Position numbers and translations under genes: made by a program
The notes under the pieces: model-generated
What the model was told of the DNA's origin: nothing
The model's input: the letters and a program-made list of their open reading frames with translations, nothing else
Databases searched by the model: none
Source: Campylobacter sp. CNRCH_2014_0184h
Lineage (GTDB): Bacteria; Campylobacterota; Campylobacteria; Campylobacterales; Campylobacteraceae
DNA length: 64,000 nucleotides
Direction of reading: 5' to 3'
NCBI RefSeq assembly: GCF_025772985.1
Contig: NZ_JAKMTB010000003.1
Location: 186,001 to 250,000 of the forward strand
Shown here: positions 30,073-38,841 of the stretch, piece by piece
Layout of the letters: the number at the start of each line of letters is the position of its first letter
Numbering within the stretch: the stretch's first letter is position 1

Positions 30073-31435
30073 CATCTTAACTTTTACAAACGTTTTTGCT
30101 TCACAGTGTCATCAACGCTTTTTTGATATAAGTGTAGAAAATAAAACTTCTTTGATTGAAATTTTAAATGAACTTGGTAGAGAATGTGGTTTTAGTATTA
30201 TAATAAAAGATTCATTAGCCAGAGAAAAGTTAAATCATACTCAAAATTATTTACACATAAGAAAAATGTCTTTAAGAGAAATTTTTAAACTTTTATTGAT
30301 GGAAAATAATCTTGCTTATGAATATGAAAAAAATATTTTAAAAATTTATGGAAGACAAGTTAAAACTTTTAAAGTGCATTATATAAGCTCTATTAGAGAA
30401 GGGCAAAGCATTACTAAAGCTTCAGTGGATTCAAGACCTAAACAAGGCGATTATGATAGTACTAAAGAAGCAGATAATTTGGTCATTAGCACGGATAAAT
30501 TTGATTTTTGGGAAAAAATTTCAGAAGAAATACAAGCTTTATTAGATGAAAATACAACTAAGCCTATTATTAATACTAATGCAGGGATTATCACTTTAAA
30601 TGCTACTTTGTATGAGCTTACAAGGGTTGAAAAATATTTAAAAGATTTAAATAAAAGACTTAAAAAACAAGTTTTAATTGATGTAAGTATAGTTGCAGTA
30701 CATTTAAATAAAAGTCATTCAAGCGGGATTAATTGGCAAGAGCTTGCTTTTAAACTTAATGGAGATGATAATGATTTTATAATCAATAAAGGCGGTGTTA
30801 AAAATATTAATCTTAAAGCTAATGTTGAAACTAAGGTTATTTTAAATTTATTACAAGAAAATGGCAAAACTACTGTACTTTCTAACCCAAAACTTATGGC
30901 ACTTAATAATCAGCAAGCTATTATTTCCATAGGTGATACGATTAATTATCAAGTAAAAGAAAGCTCTAAGGGTACTGAAAATGGTACAACTATTAGTGAA
31001 ACTTATAATAATTATTCTATTTTTGTAGGAATTTTGCTAAATATTTTGCCAGAAATTTCAGATGATCATAAAATCATGCTTAGGATTAATCCTAGTTTGA
31101 GTGATTTTAAATATAGTGTTGATAATCATAGACAAAATAAACCAAGAAATATAGCACCAGATACTATACAAAAAAAGCTTTCTACTGTAGTTGAAGTTGA
31201 TGATGGACAAACTTTAATTTTGGGTGGATTGATTAGTAAAAATACGATTAGTAACCATAATGAAGTAAGTGCTTTATCTAAAATACCACTTTTTGGTGCT
31301 TTATTTCAAGGAAAGCAAAATTTAGAAGATATTAGTGAAATAGTTTTTATCATCAAGCCAAGTTTAATAAGAGCTGATAAAAAAGTATTAAGTTTGAAAG
31401 AATTAGGTTTTGAACATGAAGATGATATGTTTTAA
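30044..31435 (+). CDS. ctsD: CtsD, competence secretin (GspD/PilQ-like)
   Basis: This outer-membrane secretin of 463 residues has a signal peptide (about 1-19), an N-terminal STN-like domain (VENKTSLIEILNELGRECGFSI) and the C-terminal secretin domain (VLSNPKLMALNNQQAIISIGD; VEVDDGQTLILGGLI; SKIPLFGALF). In C. jejuni the cts genes are required for natural transformation, and this pore probably admits DNA or a pseudopilus. It overlaps ctsR by 29 bases and the next gene by 20. Confidence 0.9.
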   Translation: MKKIIFLFISILTFTNVFASQCHQRFFDISVENKTSLIEILNELGRECGFSIIIKDSLAREKLNHTQNYLHIRKMSLREIFKLLLMENNLAYEYEKNILKIYGRQVKTFKVHYISSIREGQSITKASVDSRPKQGDYDSTKEADNLVISTDKFDFWEKISEEIQALLDENTTKPIINTNAGIITLNATLYELTRVEKYLKDLNKRLKKQVLIDVSIVAVHLNKSHSSGINWQELAFKLNGDDNDFIINKGGVKNINLKANVETKVILNLLQENGKTTVLSNPKLMALNNQQAIISIGDTINYQVKESSKGTENGTTISETYNNYSIFVGILLNILPEISDDHKIMLRINPSLSDFKYSVDNHRQNKPRNIAPDTIQKKLSTVVEVDDGQTLILGGLISKNTISNHNEVSALSKIPLFGALFQGKQNLEDISEIVFIIKPSLIRADKKVLSLKELGFEHEDDMF

Positions 31436-31745
31436 TTTTTTAATTTGTTTGTCTTTTTTAAATGCAATGAATATTCAAAATGAAAGTTTTGAGCAAAATA
31501 CATTCTATGAAAAATTTATTAATCACCCAAGTTATGAAAATGCTTTAAATTTGGCTAAATATTTTTATCAAATAAAAGATTATCAAAAGGCCGTTTTTTG
31601 GGCTATTGAGGCAAATGAATTTGAGTTGTTGGAAAAAGAAGCATGGTTAGTTTTTATCAATGCTAAATTAAAACTTGGAAAGCATGAAGATGCTTTAAGA
31701 GCTAAAGAAGAGTATGAAAAACTTTTAGGAAATTATTTTGAATGA
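31416..31745 (+). CDS. Small exported TPR-like protein in the cts operon
   Basis: From ATG 31416 this protein has 109 residues with an N-terminal signal-type segment (MICFNFLICLSFLNA) and a helical body with TPR-like pattern (YENALNLAKYFYQIKDYQKAVFWAIEANEF). The ATG sits eight bases after TTAGG; TTG 31410 is an alternative. It overlaps ctsD and ctsE, so it belongs to the operon. I do not recognise it as CtsP or CtsX. A periplasmic scaffolding role for the transformation apparatus is a guess from position. Confidence 0.65.
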   Translation: MKMICFNFLICLSFLNAMNIQNESFEQNTFYEKFINHPSYENALNLAKYFYQIKDYQKAVFWAIEANEFELLEKEAWLVFINAKLKLGKHEDALRAKEEYEKLLGNYFE

Positions 31746-33252
31746 TGCAAAAACAATAAAAGCTTTAAATGAACTTTCTTTGCAAGAATTGGCTTTAGAG
31801 TATAAATTGGAAATTTTAGACTTAAATCAAACTCTTAAAATAGAAAAATATCTCCATGTTCTGCCTTTTTCTTTAATAGAACAATATAATATTTTTTGTT
31901 TTTATGAAGATGATGAAAATATTCATATAGCTTCTTTAAAACCTTTAGATGAGAGTATTTTAGAAAAAATACAAAATTTATACCGCTTAAAGGTTATTAA
32001 AATTTTTCTTTGTGATTTTACACAATTTAAATTCTTACTAGAAAGGATTAAATTTTTAATTTGCTTTCAAAACTATCTTGATAAATTAGAGCTTAATTTA
32101 AAAAGTGATGAAAATAAAGATGAGTTTTTATTAGAGCAGTTTTTGAATTTAATTTTAACTTATGCTTGTTTTTTAAGAGCAAGTGATATTCACTTGGAGC
32201 CTTTAGAAAATGAAGTTTTGATAAGATTTAGAATAGATGGAGAATTAAAATATATCCATAGTCTTGATGTGGATTCTTATCAGGCTTTATTAATGCATAT
32301 AAAAATCATTGCCTTGCTTAATGTAGCCGAACAAAGACAAGCTCAAGATGGGAGTTTTTCTAAGATAATCTTAGAGCAAAAGTATGACTTTAGAATTTCA
32401 ATTATGCCTTTGTTATTTGGACAAAGTATAGTGTTTAGAATTTTAAAACAAGATGAGCATGTTTTAAAACTCGATAGACTTTTTATTAAAGAAGAAAATT
32501 TAATCTATTTGAAAAAATACATGAACGCACTTTATGGTTTGATTTTATTTTGCGGGCCAACAGGGAGCGGTAAAAGCACTTTTATGCATGCTATTTTAAA
32601 CGAGCTTGATCAAAATAAAAAAATCATTACTCTAGAAGATCCTATAGAATATAAACTTAAACATGCTCAGCAAATTTTGTTGAATTCTAAAACTGGTTTT
32701 GATTTTCACAAAGCTTTAAGAGCGGTTTTAAGGCAAGATCCTGATGTGATTATGGTGGGTGAAATCAGAGATGAGGAGAGTTTGGATATAGTTTTAAAAG
32801 CTTCTTTAAGTGGACATTTAGTTTTAAGCACCTTGCATACTAATGGTGCTATAGAAGCTATTTTTAGAATGAAACACATGGGTGCAAAAGAGTATTTAAT
32901 AGCCTATGCACTTAATTTGATCATAGCCCAACGCTTGGTAAGAAAATTATGTGAATGTAAAGTAGCTAACGATGAAAAATTTCATTTTCAAAATCAAGTT
33001 TTTGAAGGAAAATTTTATAAAGCAAAGGGTTGTGCTAAGTGTATGTATAGTGGATATAAAGGGCGTTTAATGGTGGCTGAGTTTTTATTTTTAGACCATA
33101 ATTTAAAAAGTATGATAGAAAATAATGCAAATTATGAAAATATTTTAACATATGCTTTAAAAAAAGGCTTTTTAACTTTAGGTATGGATGTTTTGGAAAA
33201 AGTTAAGCTTGGTTTAACAAGTGTAGATGAGCTAAGAAAGATTGGTTTTTGA
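31738..33252 (+). CDS. ctsE: CtsE, GspE-type secretion ATPase
   Basis: This 504-residue ATPase powers a type II secretion/pseudopilus-like DNA uptake system. It has Walker A GPTGSGKS (residues 273-280), Asp box TLEDPIEYKL, Walker B LRQDPDVIMVGEIRD, His box LSTLHTN, and a zinc-binding set Cys405, Cys407, Cys432, Cys435, typical of GspE/PilB rather than PilT. It starts at TTG 31738 with TTAGGA eight bases before. Stop overlaps the ctsF start. Confidence 0.92.
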   Translation: MNDAKTIKALNELSLQELALEYKLEILDLNQTLKIEKYLHVLPFSLIEQYNIFCFYEDDENIHIASLKPLDESILEKIQNLYRLKVIKIFLCDFTQFKFLLERIKFLICFQNYLDKLELNLKSDENKDEFLLEQFLNLILTYACFLRASDIHLEPLENEVLIRFRIDGELKYIHSLDVDSYQALLMHIKIIALLNVAEQRQAQDGSFSKIILEQKYDFRISIMPLLFGQSIVFRILKQDEHVLKLDRLFIKEENLIYLKKYMNALYGLILFCGPTGSGKSTFMHAILNELDQNKKIITLEDPIEYKLKHAQQILLNSKTGFDFHKALRAVLRQDPDVIMVGEIRDEESLDIVLKASLSGHLVLSTLHTNGAIEAIFRMKHMGAKEYLIAYALNLIIAQRLVRKLCECKVANDEKFHFQNQVFEGKFYKAKGCAKCMYSGYKGRLMVAEFLFLDHNLKSMIENNANYENILTYALKKGFLTLGMDVLEKVKLGLTSVDELRKIGF

Positions 33253-34409
33253 AAAAATTTATTATTTCTTATATCTTAAAACAAGAGCAAAAGCAATGTG
33301 TAATTAAAGCTAAAAATCTATATGAAGCTAGAAATATTGCACAAAAATCATTTGAAAATATTATTAGTGTTGAAGAATACTTTGGGACAACAAAACATAA
33401 AATTAAAGAAGAAGAGCTTATTTTTATCCTTAAAGATTTAAGTATGGTTTTAAAAGCAGGATTAAGCTTACAAGAAGCTATTTTAGAATTTACAAGATCA
33501 AATCATGATATGCATATAGCTACAATATTTAGTGTGATTTATAATAAACTCAAAAATGGAAGCTCTTATAATGAAGCTTTTAGAGGTGTTTTAAATTCTA
33601 GAGAATGTGCTGTTTTAAAAATTTGTGACGGTAAGGAGGATTTATATAGGGCTTTTGAGATTATCGTTAATCTAAAAGAGAAAAACCTTCATAGTTTTAA
33701 GCAGTTTAAAAAGTCTATAACTTATCCACTTTTTGTTTTTACATGTATTATTTTAGCTTTTTTTGTACTGATGATTTTGGTTTTGCCTGAATTTAAAACT
33801 TTATTTTTGCAACTTGAACTAGATTTGCCAAAAATCACTCAAATTCTTTTTGCTTTAGGAGATTTTTTTAAACATTTTTATGTATTTATTTTATTAGGTA
33901 TGGGAATTTTTATAATGCTTGCTTATTTTTTTAGAAAGTCTTTGTTTTTTCATAAAATTCTTTTTTATTCTCCCATTTTTGGAAAGATAATATTTTATCA
34001 AGATAAATTTTGTTTTTTCTTGATTTTTTCTTATTTATTGAAAGCAGGGGTGGATATAAAAAGAGCTTTTGAGCTTGCTTGTGAAGGTATAGAAAATCAA
34101 TTTTTTAAAAACAAAATGTTTATTATAAAGACCTCATTTGAATCAGGACTTGATTTAGATCAAGCTTTTTTCAAAATAAAGCTTTTTGAATCTTTTGCGA
34201 TAAGAATGTTAAATTTAGCTTTAAAAAGTTCTAAACTAGATGAGAGTACTTATGAGCTTGCTTTATTTTATGAACATAAAAAAGAAAATTACACTCAAAG
34301 ACTTTTAAGTGTTTTAGAGCCTTTGATGACAATTTTTATGGCGAGTTTGATTTTAGTTTTAGCCTTGGGTGTATTTTTACCTATGTGGCAAATTAGTCAA
34401 GGAATTTAA
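33249..34409 (+). CDS. ctsF: CtsF, GspF/PilC-type inner-membrane platform
   Basis: This 386-residue protein has two GspF domains with the expected three membrane segments (near residues 160-182, 208-228, 355-378). LKDLSMVLKAGLSLQEAI and FSYLLKAGVDIKRAFELA are the repeated family motif. It forms the membrane platform on which CtsE acts. It starts at TTG 33249 within the ctsE stop. It ends convergent with a minus-strand transporter; their stop codons overlap. Confidence 0.9.
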   Translation: MKKFIISYILKQEQKQCVIKAKNLYEARNIAQKSFENIISVEEYFGTTKHKIKEEELIFILKDLSMVLKAGLSLQEAILEFTRSNHDMHIATIFSVIYNKLKNGSSYNEAFRGVLNSRECAVLKICDGKEDLYRAFEIIVNLKEKNLHSFKQFKKSITYPLFVFTCIILAFFVLMILVLPEFKTLFLQLELDLPKITQILFALGDFFKHFYVFILLGMGIFIMLAYFFRKSLFFHKILFYSPIFGKIIFYQDKFCFFLIFSYLLKAGVDIKRAFELACEGIENQFFKNKMFIIKTSFESGLDLDQAFFKIKLFESFAIRMLNLALKSSKLDESTYELALFYEHKKENYTQRLLSVLEPLMTIFMASLILVLALGVFLPMWQISQGI

Positions 34410-35158
34410 ATAAGATAATCATAAGCAACCTTAGCTATAGTTAAAGCAACCATAGTTAAAAAGAGTTTTTTGATAAAAGTTCCTTGTGTTTTTAAGACTA
34501 GTTTTGAGCCTACAAAGGCACCTAAGACTTGGCCTATACCCATTAAAATACCAACTTTCCAAAGTACTTCATAAGAGTATAAAAACACCCCTAAAGCCAC
34601 TACATTGCTAGTGAAATTTAAGATTTTAGTATTAATGCTTGCATTTTTCATACTAAAACCAAGAAATATTACACAAGCAAAAATCCAAAAAGACCCAGTT
34701 CCAGGCCCTAAAAAGCCATCATAAAAGCCAAGCAATAAACCAAAAGTGACTTGAAAGCTTGTGGCACTCATTTTTGCTTCATTATGAACATTTCCTAAAT
34801 TAGGCTTAAAAATAGTATAAAGAAAAACTAAAGCTAGGCATATTAGCACAATGATTTTAACAGCGTTTTGATCTATTAGTAAAACTGCATAAGTACCAAC
34901 AACAGCTCCAATTGCGGTAAATAAAATACCTAAGGCAATTTTTTCTATATTCATATGTTTTCTATAAGATAAAACCGCAGTAAGTGAGCCAAAAGTGCTT
35001 TGAAGTTTATTGGTAGCTAGGGCTAAATGAGGAGGGATCCCGCAAGCAAATAAAGCAGGTATAGTAATAAGTCCACCACCACCTACAATCGCATCAACAC
35101 AGCCTGCAAAAGCAGCAACAAAAAATAAAATCACATAATAAGTTAATTCAAGCTCCAT
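34406..35158 (-). CDS. TSUP family transporter (TauE/SafE-like)
   Basis: This 250-residue membrane protein with about eight spans shows the TSUP motifs GGGGLITIPALFACGIPP...ATNKLQSTFGS near the N-terminus and the repeat GFYDGFLGPGTGSF in the middle. The family exports sulfite, sulfoacetate or related organic anions; the substrate here is unknown. The start overlaps the end of the DUF2400 gene by 16 bases, placing both downstream of flgK on the same strand. Confidence 0.85.
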   Translation of the reverse strand: MELELTYYVILFFVAAFAGCVDAIVGGGGLITIPALFACGIPPHLALATNKLQSTFGSLTAVLSYRKHMNIEKIALGILFTAIGAVVGTYAVLLIDQNAVKIIVLICLALVFLYTIFKPNLGNVHNEAKMSATSFQVTFGLLLGFYDGFLGPGTGSFWIFACVIFLGFSMKNASINTKILNFTSNVVALGVFLYSYEVLWKVGILMGIGQVLGAFVGSKLVLKTQGTFIKKLFLTMVALTIAKVAYDYLI

Positions 35159-35892
35159 AAGCTTTCCTTGTTTTGTCCGATTCTATATAGAGCAAAATCA
35201 TATTTTATAGGATCTTGTGGATCAAATTTTTTAAGACTTTGAGTAAGCTCTAAAACACTTTTAAAATCATAAATCTTACGCTTTAAAAGCTTAAGTTTTA
35301 ATGAAACTTTATGAGTATGGGTATCTAAGGGTATAAGTAAATCTTTTTTATCGATATTTTTAAACAAACCCAAATCAAGCTCATCTTTTCTTACCATCCA
35401 CCTAAGATACATATTGTATCTTTTTAAAGGACCTTTTGGAGCTTTAAATTCTTTTGAAAAGAAAAACTCATAGCCATAGCTTTTATAAGGATTAAGCTTA
35501 TAAATTGTTTCTATAAAAGCTTTTATTGCATGTGTGATGTTTTGCTCTTTTTGATAAGTTTTAGTGAAAATATTTTCTATACTATCTTCATTTTTTAAGC
35601 GTTTAAGTGTGATAAAAATTTGAGCTATGTCTTGAGAGTTTTGAAAGCGGTATTTTAGATCTTTGCATTCTTTTTTAATAATCTCATCATTTTTTTCAAA
35701 CAAAGAAAAATCAAGTTTTTTTAAAAAATTTACAATATTTTTAGCATTTCCATAAGCAAATAAAGCGCAAAGCAAAGCTATGGTTTCATCTTTATAAACA
35801 CTTGCAATTTGTAAAGGATCAGGATAAGAGAAAAGCTCTTTTTGAGTATTTTTGCTTAAAATAGCCTCATCTAAAAGAGCTTTAATTTGCAT
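35143..35892 (-). CDS. DUF2400 / TIGR02757 family protein
   Basis: This 249-residue protein has ALLCALFAYGNAKNIVNFL near the start and RYNMYLRWMVRKDELDLGLF...LIPLDTHTHKVSLKLKLL in the second half, both characteristic of TIGR02757. The fold is thought related to helix-hairpin-helix DNA glycosylases, but no activity is established. Its first base overlaps the flgK stop codon, so it is translated with flgK, although a flagellar role is not implied by the family. Confidence 0.85.
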   Translation of the reverse strand: MQIKALLDEAILSKNTQKELFSYPDPLQIASVYKDETIALLCALFAYGNAKNIVNFLKKLDFSLFEKNDEIIKKECKDLKYRFQNSQDIAQIFITLKRLKNEDSIENIFTKTYQKEQNITHAIKAFIETIYKLNPYKSYGYEFFFSKEFKAPKGPLKRYNMYLRWMVRKDELDLGLFKNIDKKDLLIPLDTHTHKVSLKLKLLKRKIYDFKSVLELTQSLKKFDPQDPIKYDFALYRIGQNKESLWSLN

Positions 35893-37721
35893 TAAGATTT
35901 TAAACCAAGTAAGGTTTCAAGCATTTGATCAACAGTAGTTACGATTTTAGCTGCAGCGCCATAACTTGCTTGATATTGTATAAGCGCTGCTAATTCTTCG
36001 TTAGTATTTACACCACTTTTTGATTGATATTCTGCATAGGCTGTATTAAATACTGTCATATTAGTTGCATGCGCAAAACCATTGCTTTCAGCATCTGAAG
36101 CAATTTGACCTGTAAATTTTCTATAATATCCATCTAAAGACATAGTATCAACTGTACCATCTTTATTATAAAAATTTACTTTTTGATTTTGAAGTTGCAA
36201 CATAGCATTGGCTACATCATTGTTTCCATCAACTCCATTTGAGCTTGCTTTTAAGCTATTTGGATCATTTCTAATGCTTGAATTTACATTGATATTGCTT
36301 GCATCTTGACCATTAAAAAACGAAGACACATTTAAAGCGCCTGGGAAATTTGTACCATTGTCTTTAAAAGCTATTTTATAACCCTTTTTTAAGCCATTGA
36401 TTTGGAAATTTCCACTATCACTTTGTCCATCATAATGATAAAAGGCTTGAAAATAATCATTTAAATCATTACCACTAACACCATCTTTGTTATCATCAAT
36501 ATCCGCATTGATTTGCTTAACAACATCTTCTATGGTGGTATTAACATCAATTTTTATAGTTCTAGTAGCTACTGCATTACCTTTTTCATCATAAATTGTG
36601 ATGTCAAAGCTTCCTGCTTGGATATTTTTATCATAACTCATTAAAGAAGTATCAGGTTTTAAGCCTTTTAAATCATCCGAATTTACTTTATCAGTTGCTG
36701 CTTGAGCATAGACATTATTAGTTTGAGTTATAAGTGTTTTTGTAAAGGTATTGAGCATATCTTTATACTCTTGCAATTTTCCATCGCTGTAAGTATCGTG
36801 ATTGCCATCATAGTTTCTACCTCTAAGGTCAAGCTGAGCTCCAAGTTGTCCACCTGAAATTTTACTAGTTAAATCATAGCGGTTTTCATCATTTACTTCA
36901 TAATAAATTTGATAAAATCCATTAGGATTATTATCATCTAATTTTAAAGGATGAAAGCTAGAGCCATTGACTATGCTAAAACCTTGAATACTTAAATCAT
37001 AATATCTTCCAGAATCAGTCATAGTAGATTCTAGGGTACTATCTTGAGAGCTTTTCCCTTTCCAAGCTACTGCATCAACTAATTTTGAAAGTCTAAGTTC
37101 AAGTTCATCTCTTCTATCTCTTAATTGATTTGCATTATCAGTAGGTAAAACTTCTTCATTTTCAAGTTGTTTGTTGATATTTGCAATTTCTTGACCAATA
37201 TTATTGATCTCATCTACAGTTTGTCTGATTTGCTCGTTGACAGTTTGTTGCATTTTGCTAAGATCTTGTAGGGTTTTTTGTATGTTTTGAGTTAATGTAT
37301 TTGCACTATTAACAAGATCTATTTTACTTGCTCCATCACTTGGATTAGAAGCAAAATTATTCCATGCATCATAATAATTTTTATAATCTTGTAAAATACC
37401 AGTTCCTTGCATATCAGGAAATCTTTGGCTTGCTTCTTGTAAAATTTGTCCTAAATAATTTGTATAATTTTGTTGAGTAGTGGCATTTTTTAACTCATAA
37501 TAAGAGTGCTCATCGTGCAATCGTTTTATGGTGTCAATTTGTGTACCTGTTCCTAAGTGTAAACCACCTCTATCAAGAGACATACCCGAGCTTTGTACAG
37601 CTCTTTGTCTAGTGTAAAATACCGCGTCTGCATTGGCAATATTATTGCCTGTTGTGTTAATTTGAAGCTCAGCAGCTCTTATGCCACTAACTCCGGTATA
37701 TAAGCTATCAAAAATTCCCAT
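35892..37721 (-). CDS. flgK: Flagellar hook-associated protein FlgK
   Basis: FlgK forms the first hook-filament junction ring. This 609-residue protein has the rod/hook N-terminal signature (SLYTGVSGIRAAELQINTTGNNIANAD) and the C-terminal coiled domain (NTNEELAALIQYQASYGAAAKIVTTVDQMLETLLGL) that pair in the axial structure, with a variable central region. It follows flgN by 10 bases, consistent with FlgN being its export chaperone. Confidence 0.95.
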   Translation of the reverse strand: MGIFDSLYTGVSGIRAAELQINTTGNNIANADAVFYTRQRAVQSSGMSLDRGGLHLGTGTQIDTIKRLHDEHSYYELKNATTQQNYTNYLGQILQEASQRFPDMQGTGILQDYKNYYDAWNNFASNPSDGASKIDLVNSANTLTQNIQKTLQDLSKMQQTVNEQIRQTVDEINNIGQEIANINKQLENEEVLPTDNANQLRDRRDELELRLSKLVDAVAWKGKSSQDSTLESTMTDSGRYYDLSIQGFSIVNGSSFHPLKLDDNNPNGFYQIYYEVNDENRYDLTSKISGGQLGAQLDLRGRNYDGNHDTYSDGKLQEYKDMLNTFTKTLITQTNNVYAQAATDKVNSDDLKGLKPDTSLMSYDKNIQAGSFDITIYDEKGNAVATRTIKIDVNTTIEDVVKQINADIDDNKDGVSGNDLNDYFQAFYHYDGQSDSGNFQINGLKKGYKIAFKDNGTNFPGALNVSSFFNGQDASNINVNSSIRNDPNSLKASSNGVDGNNDVANAMLQLQNQKVNFYNKDGTVDTMSLDGYYRKFTGQIASDAESNGFAHATNMTVFNTAYAEYQSKSGVNTNEELAALIQYQASYGAAAKIVTTVDQMLETLLGLKS

Positions 37722-37731
37722 GACTTAGCCT

Positions 37732-38166
37732 TTAAACATTAATCTTAAATAATGAATCTGGAATTGTCTTATTATCCCCATAAGCATTATTTGTTCCATT
37801 TTGTTCAAACATTGCATTTAAAAGATTGTCGTAAAAATTTTTAATAATAAGAGCTAGTTTGGCATATTCTTTATTTTTTTGGTGTAAGGTATTTAAATTT
37901 TGCTTTAAAAGAGTAAGTTTTTCTTTATCTTCGTCATCCAAAAGCTCATCTAAGCCTTTATTGTTTCCTTGGTTACTAAGTTCTACCAAAGCCTTGTCAA
38001 GATTTTTTTTAGCAATTTGGAAGTCATTTACAAGTTTAGTTTTATCTTCAACACTTTTACTTACATGTTTATGATTAGCAGCTTGAATTTGCGCTATATC
38101 TTCTAAAGTAAGATTGATGAGTTTTTCTAAAATAGAATTTGTTTCATCTAAATATTGTTTAACCAT
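37732..38166 (-). CDS. flgN: FlgN-like flagellar export chaperone
   Basis: This 144-residue, mostly helical protein begins with MVKQYLDETNSILEKLINLTLEDIAQIQAANH and has a long heptad-rich middle, as in FlgN, the chaperone for FlgK and FlgL. Its place immediately before flgK and after flgM matches the enterobacterial flgM-flgN logic. Its ribosome binding site (AAAGGA) lies within a perfect inverted repeat that fills the whole flgM-flgN gap. Confidence 0.82.
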   Translation of the reverse strand: MVKQYLDETNSILEKLINLTLEDIAQIQAANHKHVSKSVEDKTKLVNDFQIAKKNLDKALVELSNQGNNKGLDELLDDEDKEKLTLLKQNLNTLHQKNKEYAKLALIIKNFYDNLLNAMFEQNGTNNAYGDNKTIPDSLFKINV

Positions 38167-38208
38167 TTTTTATCCTTTCTTAGGCAGCAACCCAAAAAAG
38201 GATAAAAA
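38167..38208 (-). promoter_or_regulatory. Hairpin covering the flgN ribosome binding site
   Basis: In the minus-strand RNA, TTTTTATCCTTT pairs perfectly with AAAGGATAAAAA, and the stem continues inward with two G-U and four Watson-Crick pairs to a six-base loop, about 18 bp in all. It begins at the base after the flgM stop and ends at the base before the flgN ATG, and it contains the flgN Shine-Dalgarno sequence. No U-run follows, so it does not look like a terminator. Confidence 0.65.
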
Positions 38209-38415
38209 TTATAATAAAGAATCTGCTATTGCTTTAGAAGTGGCTTGTAGATTGATTTTGTACTCACCATTTTTAATTTGAGAAGCAATTAAAGATGCTT
38301 TACTTTCTTCTGCCTTTTGAGTTTCTTTTGCCTTGTTGTTTTCTTTGTTTTCTGTTTTATTTATATCATTAGTAGCAACCTGAGCTACATAACTTTGATG
38401 TATAGGGTTTATCAT
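38209..38415 (-). CDS. flgM: FlgM, anti-sigma28 factor
   Basis: This small 68-residue protein has a disordered, Lys/Glu/Asn-rich middle and the C-terminal FlgM pattern ASLIASQIKNGEYKINLQATSKAIADSLL that binds FliA. FlgM holds sigma28 inactive until exported or, in Campylobacter, until hook and FlhA-dependent checkpoints are met. It is preceded by a GGAGG site and a good sigma28 promoter, implying feedback. flgN and flgK follow. Confidence 0.92.
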   Translation of the reverse strand: MINPIHQSYVAQVATNDINKTENKENNKAKETQKAEESKASLIASQIKNGEYKINLQATSKAIADSLL

Positions 38416-38452
38416 TTTAAGCCTCCAGTTCTATTGAAAAACTCTAAGAACT

Positions 38453-38478
38453 ATATCGACACTTAAAAAAATAACTTA
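38453..38478 (-). promoter_or_regulatory. sigma28 (FliA) promoter for flgM-flgN-flgK
   Basis: On the minus strand TAAGTTAT is followed after 11 bases by TCGATAT, matching the FliA -35/-10 layout (TAAAGTTT-N11-GCCGATAA; CGATAT is the usual Campylobacter -10). It ends 38 bases upstream of the flgM ATG. Confidence 0.72.
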
Positions 38479-38841
38479 ACCCCTTTCTTTTAAATAATCA
38501 AATAATAATTTTGAAAAACCTAACCCCCCGCTTAATGCTTTACTCATAGTATCATTATACATAGATGAATAAATTTCATCACTTGCATCTTTTCCAAATA
38601 AAGAATTTTCTTGTTTTAAAGAAATATCTAAAACACTTTTGATTAAAAAAGCTTCAAAAGCATCAGTTTGTTCTTTTAAAGCTTTATCTTCATCATTTAA
38701 TGCTTGTATATGAGTTAAATCATTTTTAAAAGCACTATCTGCATAGTTTTTAGCAGCCTTGTAGCTATTGTTGTGTTTAGTAATACTTTCATAAAGTTCG
38801 CTACTATAGTTTTTGCTCGCTAAATAATTATCAACTCTCAT
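38476..38841 (-). CDS. FlgJ N-terminal-like rod-binding protein
   Basis: This 121-residue protein has AFEAFLIKSVLDISLKQENSLFGKDASDEIYSSMYNDTMSKAL, which matches the rod-binding half of FlgJ (the family FExxLL...MYxxxxxxxLA pattern). The muramidase half is absent, normal for epsilonproteobacteria. It probably caps or scaffolds rod assembly. Two adjacent ATGs exist (38844, 38841); the second gives the better spacing from AGAGG and coincides with the flgI stop. Confidence 0.82.
   Translation of the reverse strand: MRVDNYLASKNYSSELYESITKHNNSYKAAKNYADSAFKNDLTHIQALNDEDKALKEQTDAFEAFLIKSVLDISLKQENSLFGKDASDEIYSSMYNDTMSKALSGGLGFSKLLFDYLKERG

Noticed and set aside
38524-38529. Run of six C residues as a phase-variable tract
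   Set aside because: Campylobacter contingency tracts are usually eight or more G/C; six in a conserved flagellar gene is not persuasive. No longer G/C run was seen in the window.
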